DNA of 16,584 nt from GWC2-37-8 sp964485555 (GTDB lineage Bacteria > Patescibacteriota > Minisyncoccia > Moranbacterales > GWC2-37-73), in contig CAZAJN010000008.1 of the NCBI GenBank assembly GCA_964485555.1, positions 1-16,584 of the forward strand, given 5' to 3'. Made by a program: the position numbers and the translations under genes. This document shows positions 1 through 5,580 of the stretch, in pieces. Position 1 is the stretch's first letter. The number at the start of each line of letters is the position of its first letter. Under the pieces are notes generated by a model. That model saw nothing but the letters and a program-made list of their open reading frames with translations, did not search any database and was not told the DNA's origin.

Positions 1-1
1 A

Positions 2-184
2 ACAATCATTGAAACGTTGCCAAGCACAACGTTTAAAGTGCGTTTGGACAATGGACACGAGGTTCTGGCTCATATTTCTGGAAGAATGAGAGTGAATTAC
101 ATCAGACTTCTCCCGGGTGACCGTGTGCTAATGGAAATGAGTCCATATGATTTGACAAAAGGACGCGTTACTCAACGCATGTAA
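2..184 (+). CDS. infA: Translation initiation factor IF-1, 3' part
   Basis: The start lies upstream of the window; about 60 C-terminal residues are visible. They read as the IF-1 OB-fold: VRLDNGHEVLAHISGRMR, then the family's LLPGDRV segment and the C-terminal MSPYDLTKGRVTQRM (family usual: SPYDLTKGRITYR). IF-1 binds the A site of the 30S subunit and helps IF-2 and IF-3 select the initiator tRNA. Being directly upstream of rpmJ, rpsM, rpsK, rpsD, rpoA and rplQ is the standard bacterial position. Identification is firm; only the N-terminus is missing. Confidence 0.95.
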   Translation, partial: TIIETLPSTTFKVRLDNGHEVLAHISGRMRVNYIRLLPGDRVLMEMSPYDLTKGRVTQRM

Positions 185-216
185 TAACTAATAACTAAAG
201 ACTCACAACTAATGAC

Positions 217-234
217 AAATTACCAAAGTAATTT
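217..234 (+). repeat. Small hairpin in the infA-rpmJ spacer
   Basis: AAATTAC (217-223) and GTAATTT (228-234) form a perfect 7-bp stem with a CAAA loop. Upstream, at about 182-220, the words TAACTAA and AACTAATGACAAAT recur. No T-tract follows, so this is unlikely to be a terminator. Confidence 0.5.
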
Positions 235-270
235 GGAGAAAAAGTTATAAGTGGAGTGTAAGCAAAAATT

Positions 271-384
271 ATGAAAGTACGAGCATCAGTAAAAAAGATT
301 TGTGCAAAGTGCAAGATCGTAAAGCGACGTGGAAAAGTGTATGTTATTTGCTCCACACCGAAGCACAAGCAAAGACAGGGGTAG
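271..384 (+). CDS. rpmJ: Large subunit ribosomal protein bL36
   Basis: This 37-residue protein is too short for many ORF callers but matches bL36 at full length. It starts MKVRASVKKICAKCK and ends STPKHKQRQG. The four zinc ligands of the C-type protein are present: C11, C14, C27 and H32. bL36 sits in the 50S subunit near the peptidyl-transferase region. It lies 86 bases after infA and 96 bases before rpsM, the normal order. A GGAG lies about 14 nt before the ATG, too far for a good Shine-Dalgarno. Confidence 0.97.
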   Translation: MKVRASVKKICAKCKIVKRRGKVYVICSTPKHKQRQG

Positions 385-390
385 ATAATA

Positions 391-470
391 TAGCTTAGGC
401 ATTGCATAAGCTGCTGAGTAAGTATAATTTTTAAGAAAAAGCTAAGAAGCTGATAAGCTAAAAAGCTAAA
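391..470 (+). repeat. AGCT-word inverted-repeat spacer, rpmJ-rpsM
   Basis: The left arm (391-418) follows the rpmJ stop and contains TAGCTTAGGCATTGCATAAG. The right arm (441-470) is made of AAGCTAA, AAGCTGA and TAAGCTA words and ends about 10 bases before the rpsM ATG. The arms pair imperfectly through AGCTTA/TAAGCT words. No Shine-Dalgarno is present between the repeat and the ATG. Confidence 0.7.
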
Positions 471-480
471 ATTTGATATT

Positions 481-867
481 ATGGTACGTATCGCTGGAAT
501 AAATCTTCCTGATGAAAAAAGAATTGAAATCGCCTTGACCTATGTGTTCGGAATTGGACCATCAACAAGTCGCAAGCTTTTGGGGCTGCTTGATATTGAT
601 CCGAATACTCGCACGAAAGATTTGTCATCTGAGGATGCAAACAAACTTCGTGATGAAATCGAAAAGAAGCACAAAGTTGAAGGTGAACTCAAGCATGAGG
701 TCAAGATGAACATCAAACGTTTGAAAGAGATTGGTAGCTATCGCGGATCCCGTCATCAGAAAGGATTGCCTGTAAACGGACAAAGAACCAAGACAAACAG
801 TCGAACAGTTCGCGGAAACGTGAGAAGAACCATGGGAAGCGGAAGACGATCTGAATCAAAGACTTAA
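481..867 (+). CDS. rpsM: Small subunit ribosomal protein uS13
   Basis: The 128-residue product begins MVRIAGINLPDEKRIEIALT and has the helix-hairpin-helix-like YVFGIGPSTSRKLL segment (about residues 21-34). The conserved YRGSRHQKGLPVNGQRTKTN motif follows near residues 88-107, with a basic C-terminal tail that reaches toward P-site tRNA. It sits in the 30S head and contacts the 50S subunit (bridge B1). Length is slightly above the usual ~120 because of the Arg/Ser tail. The start agrees with family N-termini, although the leader has no Shine-Dalgarno. Confidence 0.98.
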   Translation: MVRIAGINLPDEKRIEIALTYVFGIGPSTSRKLLGLLDIDPNTRTKDLSSEDANKLRDEIEKKHKVEGELKHEVKMNIKRLKEIGSYRGSRHQKGLPVNGQRTKTNSRTVRGNVRRTMGSGRRSESKT

Positions 868-876
868 GAATAGTAA

Positions 877-962
877 CTAGCTGCTAGCTGCTAGCTTCTA
901 GGTTAAATTGAATTTATAAATATTTATGAAAGCTGAAAGCTAGAAGCTGAAAGCTGAAACCT
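877..962 (+). repeat. AGCT-word inverted-repeat spacer, rpsM-rpsK
   Basis: The left arm (877-902) is tandem CTAGCTG/CTAGCTT heptads ending CTAGG. The right arm (928-962) is AAAGCTG/GAAAGCT heptads ending AAACCTG. AT-rich sequence lies between them. The arms are largely complementary, so a long imperfect hairpin is expected. The right arm ends about 8 bases before the rpsK ATG, and there is no Shine-Dalgarno. Confidence 0.75.
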
Positions 963-969
963 GATATAT

Positions 970-1443
970 ATGGCTGAGGAAATTAAAACAACTGAAGAAA
1001 TTATGGAGCAAGTAGCTCAAGAATCTGAGGGGGCAACTCCTGAGGTTGTTGCTGTGGAAGCTGACGTGAAGAAAAAGAAGAAAAAATTGAAAAGACAGAT
1101 CAATAAGGGTCAGGCTCATATCAAATGCACATACAACAACACCATGGTGATGATTTCTGACGCGACTGGTGCAATGTTGGCTTGGTCAAGTTCCGGACTA
1201 TTGGGATTCAAGGGAGCCAAGAAAGCTACCCCATATGCTGCTACCCAAGTTGTTCATGATGTGAGTGAGAAAGTTAAGAAATATGGCGTTCAAGAATTAG
1301 ATGTTTTTGTAAGAGGTGTTGGCTCCGGTCGGGAATCATCGATCCGATCTTTGGCTAACAAGGGCTTTGAGCTTACTGCAATCAAAGACGTGACTCCAAT
1401 CCCTCACAACGGATGTCGCCCAAAGAAACCACGTCGCGTGTAA
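970..1443 (+). CDS. rpsK: Small subunit ribosomal protein uS11, N-extended
   Basis: At 157 residues this is about 28 longer than typical uS11. The family core begins near residue 46 (GQAHIKCTYNNTMVMISD) and continues through LGFKGAKKATPYAA to the C-terminal PIPHNGCRPKKPRRV. The extra N-terminus (1-35) is acidic and then switches to a run of six lysines, KKKKKK. uS11 lines the mRNA exit side of the 30S platform. The ATG used is the first in frame after the spacer repeat, and no internal start restores a normal length exactly. The extension is therefore probably real, though an internal start cannot be excluded. Confidence 0.96.
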   Translation: MAEEIKTTEEIMEQVAQESEGATPEVVAVEADVKKKKKKLKRQINKGQAHIKCTYNNTMVMISDATGAMLAWSSSGLLGFKGAKKATPYAATQVVHDVSEKVKKYGVQELDVFVRGVGSGRESSIRSLANKGFELTAIKDVTPIPHNGCRPKKPRRV

Positions 1444-1446
1444 AAA

Positions 1447-1567
1447 TAGCTTTTTAGGCATTAGCTTATTAGCTGTTTAGGGTAACAATTGTAATATTTT
1501 TTTTAAAAAGTAGCTGAAAAGCTGAAAACCTGCCTACCGGCAGGCAGGGCTAAGAAGCTAATAACTT
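1447..1567 (+). repeat. AGCT-word spacer with nested palindrome, rpsK-rpsD
   Basis: The left arm (1447-1482) carries TTAGGCATTAGCTTATTAGC and ends TTTAGGG. The right arm (1511-1567) has TAGCTGAAAAGCTGAAAACC and later GCTAAGAAGCTAATAAC. Inside the right arm sits a separate GC-rich palindrome (1529-1548). The repeat ends a few bases before the rpsD ATG. Confidence 0.72.
1529..1548. repeat. GC-rich 20-bp palindrome
   Basis: CCTGCCT (1529-1535) and AGGCAGG (1542-1548) are perfectly complementary around ACCGGC. The composition is far more GC-rich than the AGCT-word arms around it, which suggests a separate small element inserted into the spacer. Confidence 0.7.
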
Positions 1568-1573
1568 GATTTT

Positions 1574-2209
1574 ATGGCTAGAGATTTATTAGGATCAAAA
1601 TGTAAACGATGTCGCAGGGCTCAGGAGAAACTTTTCCTGAAAGGAGACAGATGCAACAGCGCCAAATGCGCTGTCACTCGTCGTCCATATGCTCCTGGTG
1701 TGCATGGGAAAAGCATTTCCAGAGGACTAAGTGAGTTCGGGAAACAGCTTGCCATGAAACAACGCATCAAGCGAATGTATGGAGTTTTGGAGAGACAATT
1801 CCGCAAGCACTATGAAGAGATTGAGAATAAGCCAGGTGTTACCGGAGATTTGCTTATGAGCAGATTGGAACTTCGTTTTGACAATGTTGTTCGCAAGATG
1901 GGATTCGCATCTTCACCGATTCAAGCCAGACAACTTGTGACTCATGGAGCATTTTTGGTGAATGGAAAAAAACTGACCATTCCATCATGTGCAATGAAAA
2001 TTGGAGATGTGGTGTCAATCAAGGAATCAAAGAAGGATAATGCATATTTCAAACTTCAGATCCAATCCATGACAGCTAAGAAAGATTTTCCAAGCTGGAT
2101 CCAGTTCGATCAATCCAAAATGGAAGGAAAAATCGTTGCTCTTCCAACCAGAGAAGATGTTGGAATTCATGTTGACCCTCAAATGGTTGTTGAATCATAT
2201 TCACGCTAA
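1574..2209 (+). CDS. rpsD: Small subunit ribosomal protein uS4, zinc-binding form
   Basis: The product has 211 residues, a normal length. The N-terminus MARDLLGSKCKRCRRAQEKL carries four cysteines, C10, C13, C27 and C32, spaced as in zinc-containing (C+) uS4 proteins. An S4 RNA-binding domain follows in the middle (LSMSRLELRFDNVVRKMGFA-like region, here MSRLELRFDNVVRKMGFASS, then ARQLVTHGAFLVNGKK). The C-terminus PTREDVGIHVDPQMVVESYSR is typical of the family. uS4 is a primary 16S-binding assembly protein and in many bacteria represses its own operon. Confidence 0.97.
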   Translation: MARDLLGSKCKRCRRAQEKLFLKGDRCNSAKCAVTRRPYAPGVHGKSISRGLSEFGKQLAMKQRIKRMYGVLERQFRKHYEEIENKPGVTGDLLMSRLELRFDNVVRKMGFASSPIQARQLVTHGAFLVNGKKLTIPSCAMKIGDVVSIKESKKDNAYFKLQIQSMTAKKDFPSWIQFDQSKMEGKIVALPTREDVGIHVDPQMVVESYSR

Positions 2210-2267
2210 ATATTTCGATTATATTTTTGTTTCCTTTAACTTTTTTAAACGAAAAACGTGCTTCTTG

Positions 2268-2282
2268 TTCCGCTAAGCGGGA
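2268..2282 (+). repeat. Short GC hairpin ahead of rpoA
   Basis: CCGC (2270-2273) and GCGG (2277-2280) pair around TAA, extended by two weaker outer pairs. It lies 25 bases before the rpoA start, in the one ribosomal-region spacer (2210-2306) that lacks the AGCT-word repeat. No T-tract follows. A role in rpoA translation is possible but unproven. Confidence 0.4.
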
Positions 2283-2306
2283 TGATCTGCTCGTTAGAAA
2301 GAGGAT

Positions 2307-3275
2307 ATGCAGACAGTGTCACTTCCTCAGAAGCCAAAATACACTCCTATTGATGAAAAGAGTGGTAAGTTTGAAATCATGGGATGTTACCCGGGTTATG
2401 GTATGACTCTTGGTAATGCGCTCAGACGCGTTCTCCTTGCATCTTTGAAGGGTAGCGCTATTACCGCTGTGAAAATCAAAGGAGTTTCACATGAATTTTC
2501 AACCATGGACGGTGTCATGGAAGATGTGGTTCAGATTATTTTGAATTTGAAAAAAATCAGATTCCGAATGCACAGCGACGAACCTGTGAAGGTCAGTCTG
2601 AAATTCAAAGGTGAAGGAAAAGTTACAGCAGCTGAAATCAAGTGTCCTTCAAGTGTTGAAGTTGTCAACATGGACCAGATCATCGCAACTGTTACTGACA
2701 AGAAAGTTGAACTTGAAATGGAATTGGAAATCTCAAACGGTCTAGGATATGTTCCAATTGATCAGCAAAACCGTCCTGAAAAGGAGATCGGTGTCATTGC
2801 AATCGATGCAGTCTATACTCCGATCAGTCGAGTGAACTACGAGGTTGAAAATATGCGCGTTGGAAAACGTACTGACTACAATAAGATCACCTTGGAAGTT
2901 GTTACTGACGGGAGCATTACTCCTGAAGAAGCGTTTACCAAAGCAGTGACTATTTTGGTCGAACAATTCTCAGTACTTGGTGGAATCGAGATAGTTGAAG
3001 AGAAAATTGAGGAACCTGTGCAGGAAGCTGAAATAGTAGCTGAGGCTCCAGTGGCTGATGAAGCTGTTGATCCTTTGAAAACAAAAGTTACTGAACTGAA
3101 GAATCTCTCAACAAGAACTCTCAATGTGCTTGAGGCTAGCAAGATCGCAAAAGTCAAAGACATTGTGAAGATGACTGAAAGTGATCTGAGAGCTTTGGAT
3201 GGAATGGGAGACAAGGGAATCAAAGAAATCAAAAAATCAATTGGAGAATTTGGAATTACACTTAAACAAGAATAA
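2307..3275 (+). CDS. rpoA: RNA polymerase alpha subunit
   Basis: This 322-residue protein has both domains. The N-terminal dimerisation domain (about 1-228) contains the hallmark YPGYGMTLGNALRRVLLASL. An acidic, Ala/Glu-rich linker spans about 229-253. The C-terminal domain (254-322) has the helix-hairpin-helix VKDIVKMTESDLRALDGMGD that contacts UP elements and activators. Alpha starts core assembly by dimerising. The family N-terminus fits this ATG. A GAGG sits only 2 bases before it, too close for a canonical Shine-Dalgarno. Gene order rpsD-rpoA-rplQ is universal in bacteria. Confidence 0.98.
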   Translation: MQTVSLPQKPKYTPIDEKSGKFEIMGCYPGYGMTLGNALRRVLLASLKGSAITAVKIKGVSHEFSTMDGVMEDVVQIILNLKKIRFRMHSDEPVKVSLKFKGEGKVTAAEIKCPSSVEVVNMDQIIATVTDKKVELEMELEISNGLGYVPIDQQNRPEKEIGVIAIDAVYTPISRVNYEVENMRVGKRTDYNKITLEVVTDGSITPEEAFTKAVTILVEQFSVLGGIEIVEEKIEEPVQEAEIVAEAPVADEAVDPLKTKVTELKNLSTRTLNVLEASKIAKVKDIVKMTESDLRALDGMGDKGIKEIKKSIGEFGITLKQE

Positions 3276-3279
3276 TAAG

Positions 3280-3366
3280 AGCTTGTTAGGCGTTAGCTTC
3301 TTAGTCTTTTAGGAAATTACTTTCCGGGGCTAAAAAGCTAAGAAGCTAAGAAGTTAAGAAGCTGAT
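3280..3366 (+). repeat. AGCT-word inverted-repeat spacer, rpoA-rplQ
   Basis: The left arm (3280-3313) follows the rpoA stop and reads AGCTTGTTAGGCGTTAGCTT, then CTTAGTCTTTTAGG. The right arm (3329-3366) consists of GCTAAAAAGCTAAGAAGCTA followed by more AAG words and runs up to the base before the rplQ ATG. The reverse complement of the right arm aligns closely with the left arm, so a near full-length hairpin is predicted. Confidence 0.78.
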
Positions 3367-3732
3367 ATGAATCATTTAGGAAGAAGCAGAAAATTTAGCA
3401 GAGTGAAGAAGCAGAGAGTGGCTCTTTTGAAAACACTCTTGGGAAGTTTCATCATGAAGGAAAAAATCACGACCACTGAAGCTAAGGCTAAAGAAATTAA
3501 GCCGATGGTGGACAAGATTATCACTAAGGTGAAAAAAGTTTCCAAGGATGAAACCAAGAAGGTTGCAGTCCTCAGAGATTTGCGCAAAGGACTTCCGCTT
3601 ATCGCAGTCAAAAAACTTTCTGGTGAGTTTGCCCAGAAGTTTGAAGGCCGCGAAAGTGGATATACTCGCGTGATCAAAATGGGACAGCGCAAAAGTGACG
3701 GAGCTGCAATGGCAGTAATTGAATTCGTATAA
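3367..3732 (+). CDS. rplQ: Large subunit ribosomal protein bL17
   Basis: The 121-residue product starts MNHLGRSRKFSRVKKQRVAL, close to the family signature (MRHRKRGRKLGRTSSHR). It continues with LLKTLLGSFIMKEKITTTEAKAKE, the conserved segment that becomes the L17 alpha/beta core. The C-terminus GYTRVIKMGQRKSDGAAMAVIEFV matches the family's GGYTRILKLGPRRGDAAPMAIIELV ending. bL17 lies near the peptide exit tunnel of the 50S. It directly follows rpoA as in nearly all bacteria. No Shine-Dalgarno separates the repeat arm and the ATG. Confidence 0.97.
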   Translation: MNHLGRSRKFSRVKKQRVALLKTLLGSFIMKEKITTTEAKAKEIKPMVDKIITKVKKVSKDETKKVAVLRDLRKGLPLIAVKKLSGEFAQKFEGRESGYTRVIKMGQRKSDGAAMAVIEFV

Positions 3733-3737
3733 TAAGA

Positions 3738-3829
3738 CTAGCTTCTAGCTTCTAGCTGATAGCTTTCAGGTTCTGAAATGAAAATTTCAGGCAAGAAAGC
3801 TGAAAGCTGAAAGCTGAAAGCTGAAAGCT
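3738..3829 (+). repeat. AGCT-word spacer with five-copy heptad, rplQ-rplM
   Basis: The left arm (3738-3770) is CTAGCTT/CTAGCTG heptads ending TTTCAGG. An inner hairpin follows: CTGAAAT (3773-3779) pairs with ATTTCAG (3784-3790) around a GAAA tetraloop. The right arm is five exact tandem copies of GAAAGCT (3795-3829), which ends 6 bases before the rplM ATG. AGCTTTC in the left arm pairs with GAAAGCT in the right. Confidence 0.8.
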
Positions 3830-3835
3830 AAAATA

Positions 3836-4225
3836 ATGAACAGACAATATCATCTCTTTGATGCTCAGGGAAAAGTGCTTGGTCGCTTGGCAACTGAAAT
3901 AGCAAAGACATTAAGTGGCCGCAACAAAGTTGACTATGTCCCGCACATTGACGGAGGTGACTTTGTTATCGTGATCAACATGGACAAAATTCATGTTACC
4001 GGGAACAAGATGGACGACAAGATCTATCACAAATACAGTGGATATCCAGGAGGTATCTCTTCAATAGCCCTCAAAGATCTTTTGAAGAAGGATGCTGGGA
4101 AAGTTATGCAAAATGCTGTCTACGGAATGCTTCCAAAGAACAAATTGCGTGACAAGATGATGCTTCGCCTGCACGTTTTCGGAGGCAGTGAGCACTCTTT
4201 CAAGAATATTGAAATTACACATTAA
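3836..4225 (+). CDS. rplM: Large subunit ribosomal protein uL13
   Basis: Family signatures are LFDAQGKVLGRLATEIAKTL, HIDGGDFVIVINMDKIHVTG, YHKYSGYPGG and the GMLPKNKLRDKMMLRLHVFG motif, followed by a conserved C-terminal GSEH. uL13 is an early assembly protein of the 50S. At 129 residues it is about 13 short of the E. coli protein, all at the N-terminus. The upstream sequence is the five-copy heptad repeat with stops in every frame, so the short N-terminus is not a mis-chosen start. It pairs with rpsI as in most bacteria. Confidence 0.97.
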   Translation: MNRQYHLFDAQGKVLGRLATEIAKTLSGRNKVDYVPHIDGGDFVIVINMDKIHVTGNKMDDKIYHKYSGYPGGISSIALKDLLKKDAGKVMQNAVYGMLPKNKLRDKMMLRLHVFGGSEHSFKNIEITH

Positions 4226-4321
4226 AAAGCTTATTAGGCATTAGCTTGTTAGCTTCTTAGGGATCCGGATTAATATGAATGTATTTCCTAAAAAGCTGAA
4301 AAGCTAAAAAGCTAAAAACCT
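4226..4321 (+). repeat. AGCT-word inverted-repeat spacer, rplM-rpsI
   Basis: The left arm (4226-4261) begins at the first base after the rplM stop: AAAGCTTATTAGGCATTAGC, then TTGTTAGCTTCTTAGG. The right arm (4287-4321) begins CCTAAAAAGCTGAAAAGC and ends AAAAACCT, 8 bases before the rpsI ATG. TTAGG and CCTAA close the inner end of the stem around a loop of about 25 nt. Confidence 0.78.
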
Positions 4322-4329
4322 AAATAATT

Positions 4330-4911
4330 ATGGCAGTAAAAAAGGCAGAAACTGATAAAGTTAAAAAAACTCCTGTGAAAAAGGCAGCAAAGGCTGCAGC
4401 TCCAAAGGCTGAGAAGGCTGTTAAGGCTGTGAAAGCTCCTAAAGTTGAAAAAGTGGAAAAGGTTGAGGCTCCCAAAGCGGTGAAAATTGAAAAGGTGGCT
4501 AAGAAATCAAATGACCCTTATTTCTACGCTGTAGGACGTCGCAAAACTTCTGTAGCACAGGTGAGACTGTATGCTGATGAAAAAGCAACTGACAACGATT
4601 TGATCATCAATGGAAAGAAATTGAAAGACTATTTCCCAACCATCAATCTTCAAAACAATTTCCTATCTCCTCTTAAGGCTGTTGGCATGCAAGGCAAATT
4701 CCGCATGACCGTTCTGGTTCGCGGAGGTGGAGTGACTGGACAAGTTGAAGCAGTGAGACTTGGAATCGCTCGCGCATTGGTAGTTTTCAATGGCGAACTT
4801 AAGAAGACTCTGAAAGATCTTGGAATGATGACTCGCGATGCTCGCGAAGTTGAACGAAAGAAAGCTGGTCTGAAGAAAGCTCGCAAAGCTCCACAGTGGG
4901 CCAAGCGCTAG
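4330..4911 (+). CDS. rpsI: Small subunit ribosomal protein uS9, N-extended
   Basis: The 193-residue product has a normal uS9 core from about residue 61: YAVGRRKTSVAQVRLY, then VRGGGVTGQVEAVRLGIARAL, RDAREVERKKAGLKKAR and the C-terminal QWAKR. The last residues are the tail that touches P-site tRNA. Residues 1-60 are an extra low-complexity Lys/Ala/Val/Pro arm with repeats such as VEKVEKVE and KAVKAVKAP. Such an arm would be disordered and strongly basic, and could bind rRNA. uS9 lies in the 30S head. It is the last gene of the cluster; a terminator follows after 49 bases. Confidence 0.97.
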   Translation: MAVKKAETDKVKKTPVKKAAKAAAPKAEKAVKAVKAPKVEKVEKVEAPKAVKIEKVAKKSNDPYFYAVGRRKTSVAQVRLYADEKATDNDLIINGKKLKDYFPTINLQNNFLSPLKAVGMQGKFRMTVLVRGGGVTGQVEAVRLGIARALVVFNGELKKTLKDLGMMTRDAREVERKKAGLKKARKAPQWAKR

Positions 4912-4960
4912 TTGCTACGCAACATACACGAAAGAAACGAATATATCACGAATTTTCACA

Positions 4961-4988
4961 AACACCTCCTTTGCGGGAGGTGTTTTTT
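4961..4988 (+). terminator. Intrinsic terminator after rpsI
   Basis: AACACCTCC (4961-4969) and GGAGGTGTT (4976-4984) form a perfect 9-bp stem around TTTGCG, followed by TTTTG. It ends the ribosomal protein transcript. Confidence 0.93.
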
Positions 4989-5005
4989 GTTATTAATCTC
5001 AGCTA

Positions 5006-5034
5006 TTGACTTTTCGGTTAAAAAGGCGTATAAT
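5006..5034 (+). promoter_or_regulatory. Sigma-70-type promoter for the gene at 5111
   Basis: TTGACT (5006-5011), a 17-nt spacer and a perfect TATAAT (5029-5034) form a near-consensus housekeeping promoter. The predicted start near 5041 leaves a leader of about 70 nt. Confidence 0.85.
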
Positions 5035-5070
5035 TATATGAAGTACCTGAATCCTGTTTTTTAAAAAATC

Positions 5071-5102
5071 GAGCTGGAAAGCTCACAACTATCAAGAGGA
5101 GG
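5071..5102 (+). promoter_or_regulatory. Leader hairpin and perfect Shine-Dalgarno
   Basis: GAGCT (5071-5075) and AGCTC (5080-5084) pair around a GGAA (GNRA) tetraloop. Then AGGAGG (5097-5102) lies 8 nt before the ATG. This is the only canonical Shine-Dalgarno found upstream of a gene in this window, and it confirms the start at 5111. Confidence 0.75.
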
Positions 5103-5110
5103 ATAAAAAG

Positions 5111-5458
5111 ATGACAATTGTGTCCGTAGTAGTTTGTATGGGTCTGTTGATGATCATCGCTGGCGCCTTTTATGGGATCAAGGATCAAAATTGGGCATGG
5201 CTTCTCTCCGTTTTTGTGGGCACCTTGCTCGCGGTCACATTCTCAAATGCGTATGGAAGAGAAGCGGCTCGCCAGGAATTTATGAATGAACTCTCAAAAG
5301 ATGTTGATTTGAGGCAAGTTCCAGTGAAAGGGGATGCGCGGTTTAGATTTGACGGTCATATAATCTTTCTTGATGGAAAGCTGAAGGACGTTTCCAGGAT
5401 CGATAAGACAACCGTGTCGGATCCATTTGTTGTCATCCCTCCACCCACATCAAAATAA
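5111..5458 (+). CDS. Small two-helix membrane protein, unknown function
   Basis: The 115-residue protein has two predicted membrane helices, about residues 3-23 (VVVCMGLLMIIAGAFYGI) and 28-47 (AWLLSVFVGTLLAVTFSNAYG). A soluble C-terminal part of about 68 residues follows, with alternating hydrophobic strands (ARFRFDGHIIFLDGKLKDV) and a Pro-rich end (VVIPPPTSK). I do not recognise a family. It is monocistronic, with a near-consensus promoter, a perfect Shine-Dalgarno and its own terminator, so it is probably well expressed. Its regulation is clearly separate from the ribosomal cluster upstream. Confidence 0.85.
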   Translation: MTIVSVVVCMGLLMIIAGAFYGIKDQNWAWLLSVFVGTLLAVTFSNAYGREAARQEFMNELSKDVDLRQVPVKGDARFRFDGHIIFLDGKLKDVSRIDKTTVSDPFVVIPPPTSK

Positions 5459-5459
5459 T

Positions 5460-5518
5460 CGTATCAAACTGGATACGAAAAGAAGCCACGCATCACATTG
5501 CGACTGGCTTCTTTTCAA
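5460..5518 (+). terminator. Double hairpin terminator after 5458
   Basis: The first hairpin is CGTATC/GATACG (5460-5465 and 5472-5477). A stronger one follows: an 11-bp stem GAAAAGAAGCC (5477-5487) with GGCTTCTTTTC (5506-5516) and an inner CGCA/TGCG pair. The A-tract and T-tract on the two sides could allow termination in both directions, also serving the minus-strand gene ending at 5581. Confidence 0.75.
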
Positions 5519-5533
5519 TTGCGGTTTGAATTT

Positions 5534-5580
5534 CCTAAAAAGCTAAAAAGCTAACGCCTAAGAAGCTGAGAAGTTAGCGG
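5534..5580 (-). repeat. AGCT-word repeat, minus orientation, after the PEGA gene
   Basis: Read on the minus strand, the sequence just after the stop codon of the gene at 5581-7077 contains CTTAGGCGTTAGCTTTTTAG and ends TTTTTAGGAAATT. This is the same word order as the left arms after rpoA and rplM. A matching right arm is not seen, so it appears as a half element. Confidence 0.65.

Noticed and set aside
3795..3829. CRISPR-like array
   Set aside because: Seven-base units without spacers are simple tandem repeats.
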